Below are positions 53,728-62,528 of a stretch of 64,000 nt of DNA, piece after piece (position 1 is the first letter of the stretch; each line of letters begins with the position of its first letter). The stretch comes from JANQGH01 sp039177555. GTDB taxonomy: Bacteria > Pseudomonadota > Alphaproteobacteria > DSM-16000 > Inquilinaceae. Below the pieces are notes generated by a model, which did not search any database, was not told the origin of the DNA, and saw nothing but the letters and a program-made list of their open reading frames with translations. The translations under genes and the position numbers were made by a program. The DNA is taken from NCBI GenBank assembly GCA_039177555.1, contig JBCDFV010000001.1, forward strand, positions 1-64,000. The letters run 5' to 3'.

Positions 53728-54531
53728 CTAGATCGGCGGTATGGCTCGGTCCAGTTCCTGCAGCGTCTCAACCAGGCTCGACGCCGCTTGCTCGATGATC
53801 CGACGGCCCTTCTCCGCCTCAGCTTGGGTTGCATTGCCGACAGCGCCGGTCCGGTTCAAATCCTCGGTCAGCCAGCCGAAGGCAGCCGGCCCCAACGGCC
53901 GCAGCCAGCGATTGCCGTCGGCCATGCGCTCGGCTTCCGACGGGAAGTCGGCCAGCCGATCCAGCCGCACGGCATCCGGCACGGCATGCAACATCATCGA
54001 TGTTTCGATCGCGCCGCCGTGAATGCCGTGGGCCTGTTCGTTCTCATCAAACAGCCCGTCGGGCAGGCCGAAATCGAACCAGCTGACATTCGCGGCCAGC
54101 ATGCCATGGCGTGCCCGCAAATCCCGCGCAACCAGATCCATGATCTGCGGCTGGCCGCCATGGCTGTTGAAGATCAGCAGCTTGCGCAGACCCGCGCGCG
54201 CCAGGCTGTCGCCGATATCGGTCCACAAGGCAATGGTGGTTGCGCCCTGTAACGTCAGCGTGCCGGGGAATGAGATGTGTTCGGGGCTGAGGCCAATCTG
54301 CTGCGCGGGCAGAATGACCGCCGGCAGGTCGGCCGGCATCGCGGCAATCGCGGCGTCCAGAATGGCCCGGTTCAGCGCCGCGTCGGTCGACAGCGGCAGG
54401 TGCGGCCCGTGCTGTTCGATCGCGGCGACCGGCAGAACGGCGATCAGGCGACTGCAATCCACCTCGGCCAGTTCCGCCGTCGTCCAGTCTTGCCAATATC
54501 GGTGAAAGGGCGCGTTTTCGGATTCGGGCAT
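53728..54531 (-). CDS. Creatininase-family amidohydrolase
   Basis: 267 residues. The metal-binding motifs AIEQHGPHLPLSTDAALN, FNSHGGQPQIMDLVARDLR and GIHGGAIETSMML match the creatininase/MftE/FAPy-deformylase family, which cleaves amides or peptides. The substrate is not clear; no mycofactocin genes are near. It is divergent from the CpdA-like phosphoesterase gene (35-bp gap). Confidence 0.92.
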   Translation of the reverse strand: MPESENAPFHRYWQDWTTAELAEVDCSRLIAVLPVAAIEQHGPHLPLSTDAALNRAILDAAIAAMPADLPAVILPAQQIGLSPEHISFPGTLTLQGATTIALWTDIGDSLARAGLRKLLIFNSHGGQPQIMDLVARDLRARHGMLAANVSWFDFGLPDGLFDENEQAHGIHGGAIETSMMLHAVPDAVRLDRLADFPSEAERMADGNRWLRPLGPAAFGWLTEDLNRTGAVGNATQAEAEKGRRIIEQAASSLVETLQELDRAIPPI

Positions 54532-54566
54532 GGCGTGTCCGACCAGTCTCTGTACAGTAGGCGCCC

Positions 54567-55343
54567 ATGATAGTGGCTCAGATCACCGACTTACACATCG
54601 TCAATGAGGGCGACCTGCTTTGGGACGGCTGGGATTCGGCCCGCGCCCTGAAAAAGGCGGTCGCCCGGCTGAACGGTCTGAAGCCAAGGCCGGACTTTCT
54701 GATCGTCACCGGCGACCTGATCGATCCCGGCGAAGCTGAAGCCTACGGCCATCTGAAGGCTCTCTTGGCGCCGCTGACGATGCCGATCGGCCTGATCCCG
54801 GGCAATCATGACGGGCGGGAAAATCTGCGCGCGCTTGGGCTTGGGCAGGCTTACGATCCGTCGGCCGCGCCCTTTTGCCAGTTCGCGACGACGCTAGGCC
54901 CGCTGAAGCTGATCGGCTTGGACACGTTGGAGGAAGGTGCCGCCCACGGCACGCTGTGCCAGCAGCGGCTAGACTGGTTCGAACAGCGTCTCGCCGAGGA
55001 CACCGCCACACCGACGATCGTTGCCCTGCACCATCCGCCGTTCGACAGCGGCATCGCCTCGATGGACGCGATGGGTCTGAATGAAGGGCGCGCACGCTTC
55101 GTCGAGCTCGTCGAACGGGCGCCGAACGTGGTGCGCATCCTCTGCGGCCACCAGCACCGGCCGATCGTCACTATGGTCGGCGGCGCCGTCGTCAGCCTCT
55201 GTTCCAGCACCACCGTCCAGATCCCGTTCGATCTCGGACCGAAGCTGCCGACGCCGTTGAGGCCGGAACCGCCGACCCTGCAACTGCATCTCTGGCAGTC
55301 TGGCAATCTGATCAGCCACACGCTCTATATCGACGAATTCTGA
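54567..55343 (+). CDS. Calcineurin-like phosphodiesterase (CpdA/GpdQ-like)
   Basis: 258 residues with all five metallophosphoesterase blocks: QITDLHIVNEG, VTGDLIDPGEAEAYGHLK, PGNHDGRENL, VALHHPPFDSG and CGHQHRPIV. The class III/CpdA layout suggests a cyclic nucleotide or glycerophosphodiester substrate in the cytoplasm. No signal peptide is seen. The ClpP-variant gene begins about 90 bp downstream. Confidence 0.9.
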   Translation: MIVAQITDLHIVNEGDLLWDGWDSARALKKAVARLNGLKPRPDFLIVTGDLIDPGEAEAYGHLKALLAPLTMPIGLIPGNHDGRENLRALGLGQAYDPSAAPFCQFATTLGPLKLIGLDTLEEGAAHGTLCQQRLDWFEQRLAEDTATPTIVALHHPPFDSGIASMDAMGLNEGRARFVELVERAPNVVRILCGHQHRPIVTMVGGAVVSLCSSTTVQIPFDLGPKLPTPLRPEPPTLQLHLWQSGNLISHTLYIDEF

Positions 55344-55432
55344 CCCGGCGGACAGGACGGCGCCCATTGAACCCGCCGCCCATCCGTTCTATGTGCTGCA
55401 TTGGCCTTTCCGAAGACCCCAAGGACACACCG

Positions 55433-56068
55433 ATGATCACTCCTACGCAGTCCCGCGCCTATGCCGAGCTTGCCGACGGCGACGACAAGGACAACGAAAA
55501 GGACGAAAACGCCCGCAAGAACGGGCCGGGCCCACAGATCGGCCAGATCCTGTTCAAGCAGCGCACCATGCTGCTGGTCGGCGAAATCGACATGAAGCTG
55601 GCGCGCGAGTTCACGGCCCAACTGCTGGCCTTGGCGGCGGAAAGCGACGATCCGATCAAGCTGGTCATCAACTCGCCCGGCGGCCATGTCGAGAGCGGCG
55701 ACACAATCCACGACATGATCCGTTTCGTCACCCCGACCGTGAAGGTGCTGGGCACCGGCTGGGTCGCCAGCGCCGGCGCACACATCTATCTCGCGGCCGA
55801 CAAGAAGAACCGCTATTGCCTGCCCAACACGCGCTTCATGCTGCACCAGCCCCTGGGCGGCGTTGGCGGCCGCGCGGTTGATATCGACATCGAGGCCCGC
55901 GAGATCATCAAGATGCGCCGCCGCATCAATGAGACCATCGCCAAGGAGACGGGCCAGCCGATCGAAAAGGTCGAAAAGGACACCGATCGGAACTATTGGA
56001 TGTCGTCCTCCGAGGCGAAGGATTACGGTGTGGTGGGACACATCATCGAAAGCCAGGCCAAGTTCTGA
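55433..56068 (+). CDS. ClpP-like peptidase with Ser-His-Asn site
   Basis: ATG 55433 gives 211 residues with an unusual charged N-terminus (ELADGDDKDNEKDENARKN). The ClpP core is clear: LLVGEIDMKLAREFTAQLLAL, INSPGGHVESGDTIHDMI, catalytic Ser123 in VASAG and His138 in HQP. At the position of the third catalytic residue, the ClpP motif DTERDRF reads DTDRNYW, placing Asn187 where Asp is normal. The same Asp-to-Asn change is known in Listeria ClpP1. Neither clpX nor clpA is close, so this is an accessory ClpP. Confidence 0.87.
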   Translation: MITPTQSRAYAELADGDDKDNEKDENARKNGPGPQIGQILFKQRTMLLVGEIDMKLAREFTAQLLALAAESDDPIKLVINSPGGHVESGDTIHDMIRFVTPTVKVLGTGWVASAGAHIYLAADKKNRYCLPNTRFMLHQPLGGVGGRAVDIDIEAREIIKMRRRINETIAKETGQPIEKVEKDTDRNYWMSSSEAKDYGVVGHIIESQAKF

Positions 56069-56189
56069 TCACGCCGCAGGGCTGATCAGCACCACCGACC
56101 GGGCACGGCAGTTCGGCAGCACGGACCGTCGGGTCGCCCACCGCCAAACAGCCGTCTAACGGCGACAAGCGCGCGAACGGACCATCGCG

Positions 56190-57197
56190 ATGGATCAGCC
56201 TAGTATTGCCGACCGCCGGCTGGACGCCGGCAACGGCAAGCCGCCAGCCGTCTTGGCACGCGGCATGACGAAGAGTTTCGGCGCGCTGAAGGCGGTCGAC
56301 CGGATCGATCTGGAGGTGCCGGCCGGCCAGATCTTCGCCATCCTGGGCCCGAATGGCGCCGGTAAGACTACCTTCATGCGGATGCTCGCCACGCTGACCA
56401 CGCCCGACGCCGGCAGCGCGACGGTGATGGGCCACGATCTTCTAGCCGAGCCTCAAGATGTGCGCGCATCGATCGCGATGACCGGTCAGTTCGCCTCCCT
56501 CGACGAGGATCTGACCGGGCGGGAAAACCTGATCCTGGTGGCCCGTCTGTGGGGCTTTTCGCGCCGCGACGCGCGGGCCCGCGCCGACCATCTGATGGCC
56601 GCGTTCGAGCTGACCGAGGCCGCCAACCGCCAGGTTAAGGACTATTCCGGTGGGATGCGCCGGCGCCTGGATATCGGTGCCTCGCTGATCGTCACGCCCG
56701 GCGTTCTGTTCCTCGACGAGCCGACCACGGGCCTCGACCCGTCCGCGCGCCAGCGCGTCTGGCGCATGATCCGGCGGCTGGCCCGCTCGGGCGTCACAAT
56801 CCTGTTGACGACGCAGTATCTAGAAGAGGCCGATCAGCTTGCCGCGCGCATTGCCGTCATCAATCATGGCCGCAAGATCGCCGAAGGCACGAGCCGAGAG
56901 TTGAAGGCCGCAATCGGATCAGGCCTTTTGCACGTCACGCTGGTCGACTCCGCCCAAGTCGACGCTGCGGCGGCCTTGCTGGAACAACGGCTCGGCGCCC
57001 CGGTTCAACGCAATGCGGAAGACATGCAGCTGTCGGTCAAGGCGGCGACTGCCGCTTCGGCCAGCGATGGTGTCGTCGCGCTGGTGGCGGCCGGGATCGA
57101 ACTTTCGGACTTCTCCATGGGCTCGCCGAGCCTTGAGGAGGTCTTCTTCTCGCTTACCGGCCAGATGGAGGAGACAGCTCCGGAGGACGCCGCATGA
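56190..57197 (+). CDS. ABC transporter ATP-binding protein (DrrA-like)
   Basis: 335 residues with Walker A GPNGAGKTTFMRMLATL, signature YSGGMRRRLDIGASLIVTPGVLFLDEPTTGLDPSARQRVW and a DrrA-like C-terminal domain. Its end overlaps the permease gene by 4 bp. DrrAB-type exporters move hydrophobic drugs or lipids outward; the substrate is unknown. Confidence 0.92.
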   Translation: MDQPSIADRRLDAGNGKPPAVLARGMTKSFGALKAVDRIDLEVPAGQIFAILGPNGAGKTTFMRMLATLTTPDAGSATVMGHDLLAEPQDVRASIAMTGQFASLDEDLTGRENLILVARLWGFSRRDARARADHLMAAFELTEAANRQVKDYSGGMRRRLDIGASLIVTPGVLFLDEPTTGLDPSARQRVWRMIRRLARSGVTILLTTQYLEEADQLAARIAVINHGRKIAEGTSRELKAAIGSGLLHVTLVDSAQVDAAAALLEQRLGAPVQRNAEDMQLSVKAATAASASDGVVALVAAGIELSDFSMGSPSLEEVFFSLTGQMEETAPEDAA

Positions 57198-57994
57198 GCG
57201 ATCAACCAACCCTCGTCCAGCACGCCGCCCGCCCGCCGCGGCCGTCCGGCGTATCCAACGCCTTGGTGTTCGGCTGGCGCGCCGTCCTCAAATTCAAGCA
57301 TGTGCCCGAGCAGACGTTCGACCTGGTGATGGGTCCGATCATGTTCACGCTGCTTTTCACCTTCATTTTCGGCAGCGCGCTGGCCGGGTCGATCTCGAAC
57401 TATCTGCAGTACCTGCTGCCCGGCATCCTGGTCCAAACCGTGATGTTCAACTCCATGTATTCCGGCATGGGGCTCAGCACTGACATCGGCAAGGGCCTGT
57501 TCGACCGGTTCCGCTCGCTGCCCATCTGGTCGTTGGCGCCGTTTGCCGGGCTGATGGTCGGCGATTTGCTGCGCCATCTGATCGCCGGGTTGATCATCCT
57601 GGCGATCGGGCTTGCACTGGGCTATCGGCCCGAGGCGGGCGTGGTCGGCGTGGTCGCCGCGTTCATCCTCTTGGTGGTCATCGGCTTCGGCGTCGGCTGG
57701 GTCTTTATGGCGCTCGGCATGCTGATCCGGACACCGGCGACGGTGATGACGCTGGGCTTCGCGGTGCTTTTCCCGGTCGTCTTCACCTCGAACATCATGG
57801 TCGATCCGGCCACGATGCCCGACTGGCTGCGCGCCATTGTCGAACTCAACCCTGTCTCGCACATGGCATCGGCCATGCGCGGCCTGATGTCGGGCAATGC
57901 CAACGCCAGCGAGGTTCTCACCGCGCTGGCCGCCCCAGCCGTGCTGACGGTGATCCTCGCGCCGCTGACGCGGTGGCTTTATCGGCGGGAGTAA
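57194..57994 (+). CDS. ABC-2 type transporter permease (DrrB-like)
   Basis: 266 residues with six hydrophobic segments and the ABC-2 motif FRSLPIWSLAPFAGLMVGDLLRHLIAGLIILAIGLALGY. It is translationally coupled to the ATPase. A short GGACGG/CCGTCC palindrome (58047-58059) lies beyond it, before the convergent mazF. Confidence 0.92.
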   Translation: MSDQPTLVQHAARPPRPSGVSNALVFGWRAVLKFKHVPEQTFDLVMGPIMFTLLFTFIFGSALAGSISNYLQYLLPGILVQTVMFNSMYSGMGLSTDIGKGLFDRFRSLPIWSLAPFAGLMVGDLLRHLIAGLIILAIGLALGYRPEAGVVGVVAAFILLVVIGFGVGWVFMALGMLIRTPATVMTLGFAVLFPVVFTSNIMVDPATMPDWLRAIVELNPVSHMASAMRGLMSGNANASEVLTALAAPAVLTVILAPLTRWLYRRE

Positions 57995-58062
57995 TCGAGG
58001 TGTTGGTCAAGCGTTCCGCTGGGTTGGTTTCAAACGTCCCTTGAGAGGACGGCCCGTCCCAC

Positions 58063-58404
58063 TCACCGCTCGACGCCCAGAAGTACACCCAGCTTTGCTT
58101 GAACCTCCGCGACGACAGCCATGGGAGCCTTGCCCGCGACGCGGATGCTGCGGGCGAAGCGGTCGATCGAGCGCACTTGGTCAACCAGGATGGCGCCGGA
58201 CACAGCGAGACCAGCCGGCAGCATAACCTTCCAGGGCCAAGGGTTGACGTTTGACGTGATCGGGCAAACAACAGCGATCCTCGAACGCTCGTGGTACGCG
58301 CGCGGCGACAGCACCATGGCAGGGCGGCGCCCAGCCTGTTCGCTTCCTGATTGTGGGGTGAAGTCGACCCAGACCAATGCGCCGCGATCTGGCGGCTCAG
58401 TCAC
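58063..58404 (-). CDS. mazF: MazF/PemK-type toxin endoribonuclease
   Basis: 113 residues. The family start DRGALVWVDFTPQSGSEQAGRRPAMVLSP, the central VCPITSNV and ILVDQVRSID segment with the conserved Asp/Arg, and the end AEVQAKLGVLLG are typical. MazF cleaves mRNA and other RNAs at short sequences. Its ATG overlaps the antitoxin stop by 4 bp. The pair follows trkH. Confidence 0.93.
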   Translation of the reverse strand: MTEPPDRGALVWVDFTPQSGSEQAGRRPAMVLSPRAYHERSRIAVVCPITSNVNPWPWKVMLPAGLAVSGAILVDQVRSIDRFARSIRVAGKAPMAVVAEVQAKLGVLLGVER

Positions 58405-58646
58405 AGAACCTCACGGCCCATTGGCGGTGACGAGGCGTCGTCGAGCGTTTCGGGTTGGTTTTCCGGGCGCATCTGGGCGACCAACCCCTCCAGCGTGTAG
58501 CGAGGACCCGGTGCACGGATGATCAGTGCGTTACCTTCGATGGAGAGGTCGACGGGCTCGCCTTCATGGACTTGAAGGCTTTCCACCGCCGCCTTGGGCA
58601 GGCGGATTGCCAAGCTGTTACCCCACTTCGATACCCGCATGCGCAT
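58401..58646 (-). CDS. mazE: MazE-type antitoxin (AbrB/SpoVT fold)
   Basis: 81 residues: an N-terminal swapped-hairpin DNA-binding domain (VSKWGNSLAIRLPKAAVESLQVHEGEPVDLSIEGNALIIR) and an acidic C-terminal tail that should block MazF. ATG 58646 is chosen; an internal ATG six bases later is also possible. A perfect dyad lies 20-42 bp upstream, a likely autoregulatory operator. Confidence 0.93.
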   Translation of the reverse strand: MRMRVSKWGNSLAIRLPKAAVESLQVHEGEPVDLSIEGNALIIRAPGPRYTLEGLVAQMRPENQPETLDDASSPPMGREVL

Positions 58647-58665
58647 GCTTCATGTCCCCAAAAAC

Positions 58666-58688
58666 AAGTATATATAATGTATATACTT
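58666..58688 (-). promoter_or_regulatory. AT-rich dyad before mazE
   Basis: AAGTATATA (58666-58674) and TATATACTT (58680-58688) pair perfectly around five bases. It lies 20-42 bp upstream of the mazE start and probably overlaps the -10 region, which is the expected place for MazE/MazEF autorepression. Confidence 0.7.
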
Positions 58689-58780
58689 TCAACGACCGTT
58701 CAAGCAGAGAGCGACTTGATCAGGAAGCGGCGGCACAACCGCAAACGGATCTCGGCAAATGGCCCTTGGCTGACGGTACG

Positions 58781-58803
58781 AAAAACCGGCAACTACCGGC
58801 TTC
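58781..58803 (-). terminator. Terminator after trkH
   Basis: On the minus strand AAGCCGG and CCGGTTT pair (one G-T wobble) with a 6-nt loop, and the right arm runs directly into a T-run. It starts at the trkH stop codon and separates trkH from mazEF. Confidence 0.65.
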
Positions 58804-60310
58804 ACCGTCGCCAGAAAGCGGGCGCGAGCAGGACGAGCACGGCAAAGAACTCAAGCCGTCCCAGCAGCATGGCAATCGCCAGGACCCATTTGGCGGCGTC
58901 CGGCAGGGTCGAGAAATTGCCGGCCGGACCGATGATCGGGCCCAGCCCCGGCCCCACATTGGCCAATGCGGTTGCGGCACCGGAGGTCGCGGTCAGAATG
59001 TCGAGGCCCATCGCCGCCAAGACCAGGCTGAACAGCAGCCACGTGGTCAAGAACAGAAACAGCAGCCCCATGACGGAGACGAACAGCGGCGGGGTAACGG
59101 TTCGGTCCTGATAGCGCAGCGCGATGACCCGGTTGGGGCTGACGATGTGGGCCATCTGGCCTTTGAAGGCGAGGCCCAGCATCTGGAACCGGAAGATCTT
59201 GATGCCACCGGCGGTCGACCCGGTGCAGCCGCCAACGAAGGTCAGCAGCAGGAACAGCGTGACGGCAAAGGTTCCCCATTGCTGGTAGTCGGCCGAGACG
59301 AAACCGGTCGTGGTGACGACCGATGTGATGTTGAAGGACGCCTCGCGCACCGCGGCGACGAAGTCGTAGTCGAGCGTCAGGTGCATCCAGAGCGCCAACA
59401 TGACCGTGCACAATAGCAGAAACTGAAGGAACCGCCTGATCTGGCTGTCCTGCCAAAGGGACCGCCAATCGCCGCGCACCGCGCTGACATAGCGCAGAAA
59501 CGGCAGCGCGCCTGCGATCATGAAGATCGTTATCGCCCACTCGAAGTCCAGGTCGAAGTCGCCGATCGATCGGTCGCTGGTGGAAAAGCCGCCGGTCGAC
59601 ACGGTCGCCAGGGCATGATTGACGCTGTCGAACGCCGACATGCCGCAGACCAGCAGCGTCACGAAGCACAGGACCGTCAGGCCGACATAGATCAGGCAGA
59701 CCGACGCCGCCAGTTCGGTCATCCTCGGATAAACCTTGTCCGCCTCGTCCGACCGCTCGGCCTGAAACAGTTGCATGCCGCCGACCCTCAGGAACGGCAA
59801 GATGACGATGGCCATGCCGATGATGCCGATGCCGCCCAGCCATTGCAGCAGCGAACGCCACAGCAGCAGGCCGGGCGGTGCGGTGTCCAGGCCGACCAGC
59901 ACCGTCGATCCCGTTGTCGTCAGCCCGGACATGGCTTCAAAGAAACCGTCGGTGATGCTGAGCCGGTAGACGTCGAAGTGAAAGGGCAGCGAGCCGAAGA
60001 AGGGGACCGCCAGCCATGCCAGCGTGGTCAGCATGAAGGTCTGGCGGATTGAAAGGCTGAGGTCTTTACGCCAGCAGGTCAGGATCAAGGCACCGCCGCA
60101 GAAACCGGTGATGCCGGCGCTGAAGGCGAACGGCTCCCAGCTTTCACGCGGGTCCAATAGGCCGATCGCCATCGGCGGTATCATGGCCGCCGCAACAACG
60201 ACCAGAAGGAAACCGGTGACAAACAGCACCGGGACCGGCGACAGGGGGTTCAGCCGGGTCGGCCGATACCGCCGACGTCTTTCAATGATCAGACGGCGGC
60301 GGGGCGACAT
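58802..60310 (-). CDS. trkH: TrkH-family potassium uptake protein
   Basis: 502 residues with about ten to twelve hydrophobic segments. Four selectivity-filter loops are visible: SGLTTTGSTVL, ATVSTGGFSTSD, VVTTTGFVSADY and GCTGSTAGGIK. TrkH forms the K+-translocating subunit and normally needs the NAD-binding TrkA, which is not in this window. A basic N-terminus precedes the first helix. Confidence 0.94.
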   Translation of the reverse strand: MSPRRRLIIERRRRYRPTRLNPLSPVPVLFVTGFLLVVVAAAMIPPMAIGLLDPRESWEPFAFSAGITGFCGGALILTCWRKDLSLSIRQTFMLTTLAWLAVPFFGSLPFHFDVYRLSITDGFFEAMSGLTTTGSTVLVGLDTAPPGLLLWRSLLQWLGGIGIIGMAIVILPFLRVGGMQLFQAERSDEADKVYPRMTELAASVCLIYVGLTVLCFVTLLVCGMSAFDSVNHALATVSTGGFSTSDRSIGDFDLDFEWAITIFMIAGALPFLRYVSAVRGDWRSLWQDSQIRRFLQFLLLCTVMLALWMHLTLDYDFVAAVREASFNITSVVTTTGFVSADYQQWGTFAVTLFLLLTFVGGCTGSTAGGIKIFRFQMLGLAFKGQMAHIVSPNRVIALRYQDRTVTPPLFVSVMGLLFLFLTTWLLFSLVLAAMGLDILTATSGAATALANVGPGLGPIIGPAGNFSTLPDAAKWVLAIAMLLGRLEFFAVLVLLAPAFWRR

Positions 60311-60332
60311 TCGCGATCAGGCGGCGGTTGGT

Positions 60333-60587
60333 TCACCCCGGCATGCCGAGCGCACCCATATAGAGGTCCAGCAGTTCTTCCAGCTCGCGCCGGTCGGCGG
60401 TGTCCATCTTGCGCAGGCGCACGACCTGGCGCATCACCTTGACGTCGAAACCGACGGACTTCGCCTCGGCATAAACCTCGCGCACATCGGCGGTCAGCGT
60501 GGCTTTCTCCTCCTCCAGCCGTTCGATACGTTCGATGAATGAGCGCAGGCGGTCAGCGGCAACGCCGTTGACGTCGGACATGGACAA
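60333..60587 (-). CDS. gapR: GapR-type nucleoid-associated protein (DUF2312)
   Basis: 84 residues: LRSFIERIERLEEEKATLTADVREVYAEAKSVGFDVKVMRQVVRLRKMD is the DUF2312 signature. In Caulobacter GapR binds overtwisted DNA ahead of replication forks and stimulates topoisomerases. The N-terminal coiled helix and basic central helix are visible. It lies 22 bp upstream of trkH on the same strand. Confidence 0.93.
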   Translation of the reverse strand: MSMSDVNGVAADRLRSFIERIERLEEEKATLTADVREVYAEAKSVGFDVKVMRQVVRLRKMDTADRRELEELLDLYMGALGMPG

Positions 60588-60692
60588 ACCTCATTGAAAC
60601 GGGGCGCGAAGCAGCGCGAAACGTGGCCGGAACGATAAGCCGGCGGGTCGATATCGTCCAGCGATTCGCGGGATGGCGGCCTGGATCGCGGG

Positions 60693-62141
60693 CTACAGAT
60701 AGGGGCTGGCGAGCCACACGGTGCTGTCGCGCACCTTGGTCAACGCGCCCCGTCTGGCCACCGTCTCCGCCGTCAGTTCCCGGCTGCGGGCCAAGATGCC
60801 CTCCAGATGGTGTTCCAAGGTGCCCGCAAGCGTGCCGTCATAGACCTCGATATCGAACTCGAAGTTCAGGCGAAGGCTGCGCGGGTCCCAATTGGACGAA
60901 CCGAAGTACGACCACAGACCGTCGACCACCATCAGCTTGGCATGGTTGAAGGGCGGTGGCTGCAACCACACGCGACAGCCGGGTTCGATGACCTGGCGAA
61001 GCTGGGCCATGCTGGCCCATTGCACCAGGCGCAGGTTGTTTTCCTCCGGCACGACGATATCGACCTGGACACCGCGCCGCGCCGCCACGGCCAAGGCCGC
61101 GATAAGCTGCTGGTCGGGCAAGAAGTAGGGCGTTGCAATGCGGATCCGTCGCTGAGCCACAGCCAGCGCGCCCATGAGGACCATGTGGGTGCCGTCAACC
61201 GGCCGATCCGGACCGGACGCCACGCCGCGCGCGAGCACGCCGCCGTCAAGGCCATGAATGTCCGGCAGCCAGCTTTCGTCATCCAGCACTTCACCGGTCG
61301 TGAAGGCCCAGTCCTGGGCGAAAACCTCGCTGATCTGCGCAACGACAGGCCCTTCGACCCGGAAGTGGATGTCTTGCTGGGTTTGGGCACCGCCAACGGC
61401 ACTGGTGAAGGCCTCGCGGATATTCATGCCGCCGGCAAAACCGATCTGGCCGTCGACGATCAGCAGCTTTCTGTGCGTGCGCATGTTGGCGTAGGCCAGC
61501 CGCCACGGCATGCGGGTGCGCATGAACAGGGCATAGGTGACGTCATTGTCGCGCAGGGACTGGTGAATGGTCGGCCGGCTGTAGTGCGAGCCAACCGCAT
61601 CGATCAACACCCGAACCTCAACGCCGCGCGCCCGCGCTTGGCCCAAGGCGTCGGCGAACTGGCGGCCAATGCTGTCGCAATCGAAGATGTAACTGCTGAG
61701 CGCGACCGTGTTCTCGGCCGACGCGATTGCCTCCAGCATTGCCGGATAGGCCTCGTCCCCACCGATCAGGGGCGCAATGCGGTTGCCTTGGGTCAGCAGC
61801 TTGTGGGTTGAGCGATTGACCAGCCGGCGCAGCTGCGCCAGATGCGGCGACAGGGCGGTCACCGCACTTTCCAGCGCCAGCGCCGCCTCCGGCGTGTCCT
61901 GGGTCGGGCCGCGCCTGGCCTGGGTCCGCAAACGCACGGCGCGTCGGCTGATGCGGTTGATACCCAGCAGATAGTAGGCAAGCGCGCCCAAATAGGGGCT
62001 GAGCCAGATCACGCCCACCCAACCGGCGGCGGAGCGCACGTCGCGCTTCGTCATGGCCGCGTGGACGGTGGCCGCAATCGACAGCAGAATGCCGATGGTG
62101 GCCGCCGAATGCGGCCAATAGCCGTCAAGAAACTCGATCAC
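60693..62141 (-). CDS. cls: Cardiolipin synthase (phospholipase D family)
   Basis: 482 residues with two N-terminal membrane helices and two HKD motifs: HRKLLIVDGQIGFAGG and HAKLMVVDGLWSYFGSSNWD. The enzyme transfers phosphatidyl groups between phosphatidylglycerol molecules to form cardiolipin. It begins 19 bp downstream of the DUF1244 gene stop. Confidence 0.93.
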   Translation of the reverse strand: MIEFLDGYWPHSAATIGILLSIAATVHAAMTKRDVRSAAGWVGVIWLSPYLGALAYYLLGINRISRRAVRLRTQARRGPTQDTPEAALALESAVTALSPHLAQLRRLVNRSTHKLLTQGNRIAPLIGGDEAYPAMLEAIASAENTVALSSYIFDCDSIGRQFADALGQARARGVEVRVLIDAVGSHYSRPTIHQSLRDNDVTYALFMRTRMPWRLAYANMRTHRKLLIVDGQIGFAGGMNIREAFTSAVGGAQTQQDIHFRVEGPVVAQISEVFAQDWAFTTGEVLDDESWLPDIHGLDGGVLARGVASGPDRPVDGTHMVLMGALAVAQRRIRIATPYFLPDQQLIAALAVAARRGVQVDIVVPEENNLRLVQWASMAQLRQVIEPGCRVWLQPPPFNHAKLMVVDGLWSYFGSSNWDPRSLRLNFEFDIEVYDGTLAGTLEHHLEGILARSRELTAETVARRGALTKVRDSTVWLASPYL

Positions 62142-62159
62142 GGCTGCGCCTCGGCGCCG

Positions 62160-62453
62160 TCAGTTTCCGTGCGCAGCCTCGAAGGCGCGTTTCTGGGCCT
62201 CCGTCGCCTCGGTCTGATAGCGTTCCTTCCAGTCGGCATAGGGCATGCCATACACGATCTCGCGTGCCTGGTCATAGTCCATGTCCAAACCGCGATCCTC
62301 GGCGGCCGCGCGATACCATTTCGACAGGCAGTTGCGACAAAAGCCCGCCAGGTTCATCAGGTCGATGTTCTGGACATCCGTGCGCTCGCGCAAATGCGCC
62401 ACCAGGCGGCGAAAGGCGGCGGCCTCAAGTTCAGTTCGTGTTTGATCGTCCAT
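62160..62453 (-). CDS. DUF1244 family protein
   Basis: A 97-residue protein starting MDDQTRTELEAAAFRRLVAHLRERTDVQNIDLMNLAGFCRNCLSKWY. The CRNC pair and the helical content match the DUF1244 family, widespread in alpha- and gammaproteobacteria, with no settled function. ATG 62453 is chosen over the longer frame because the upstream part looks non-coding. Confidence 0.88.
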   Translation of the reverse strand: MDDQTRTELEAAAFRRLVAHLRERTDVQNIDLMNLAGFCRNCLSKWYRAAAEDRGLDMDYDQAREIVYGMPYADWKERYQTEATEAQKRAFEAAHGN

Positions 62454-62528
62454 CTCAGCATGCTCCCGTTTTTGCTTTTGGCCCGTTCCACATAGGGACA
62501 AGGTGTCGCAAACAGAAGGGGTTACGGG

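Noticed and set aside
58047..58059. GGACGG/CCGTCC palindrome as a terminator between drrB-like and mazF genes
   Set aside because: It leaves a single-base loop and lacks a U-run, so a terminator call is not supported.
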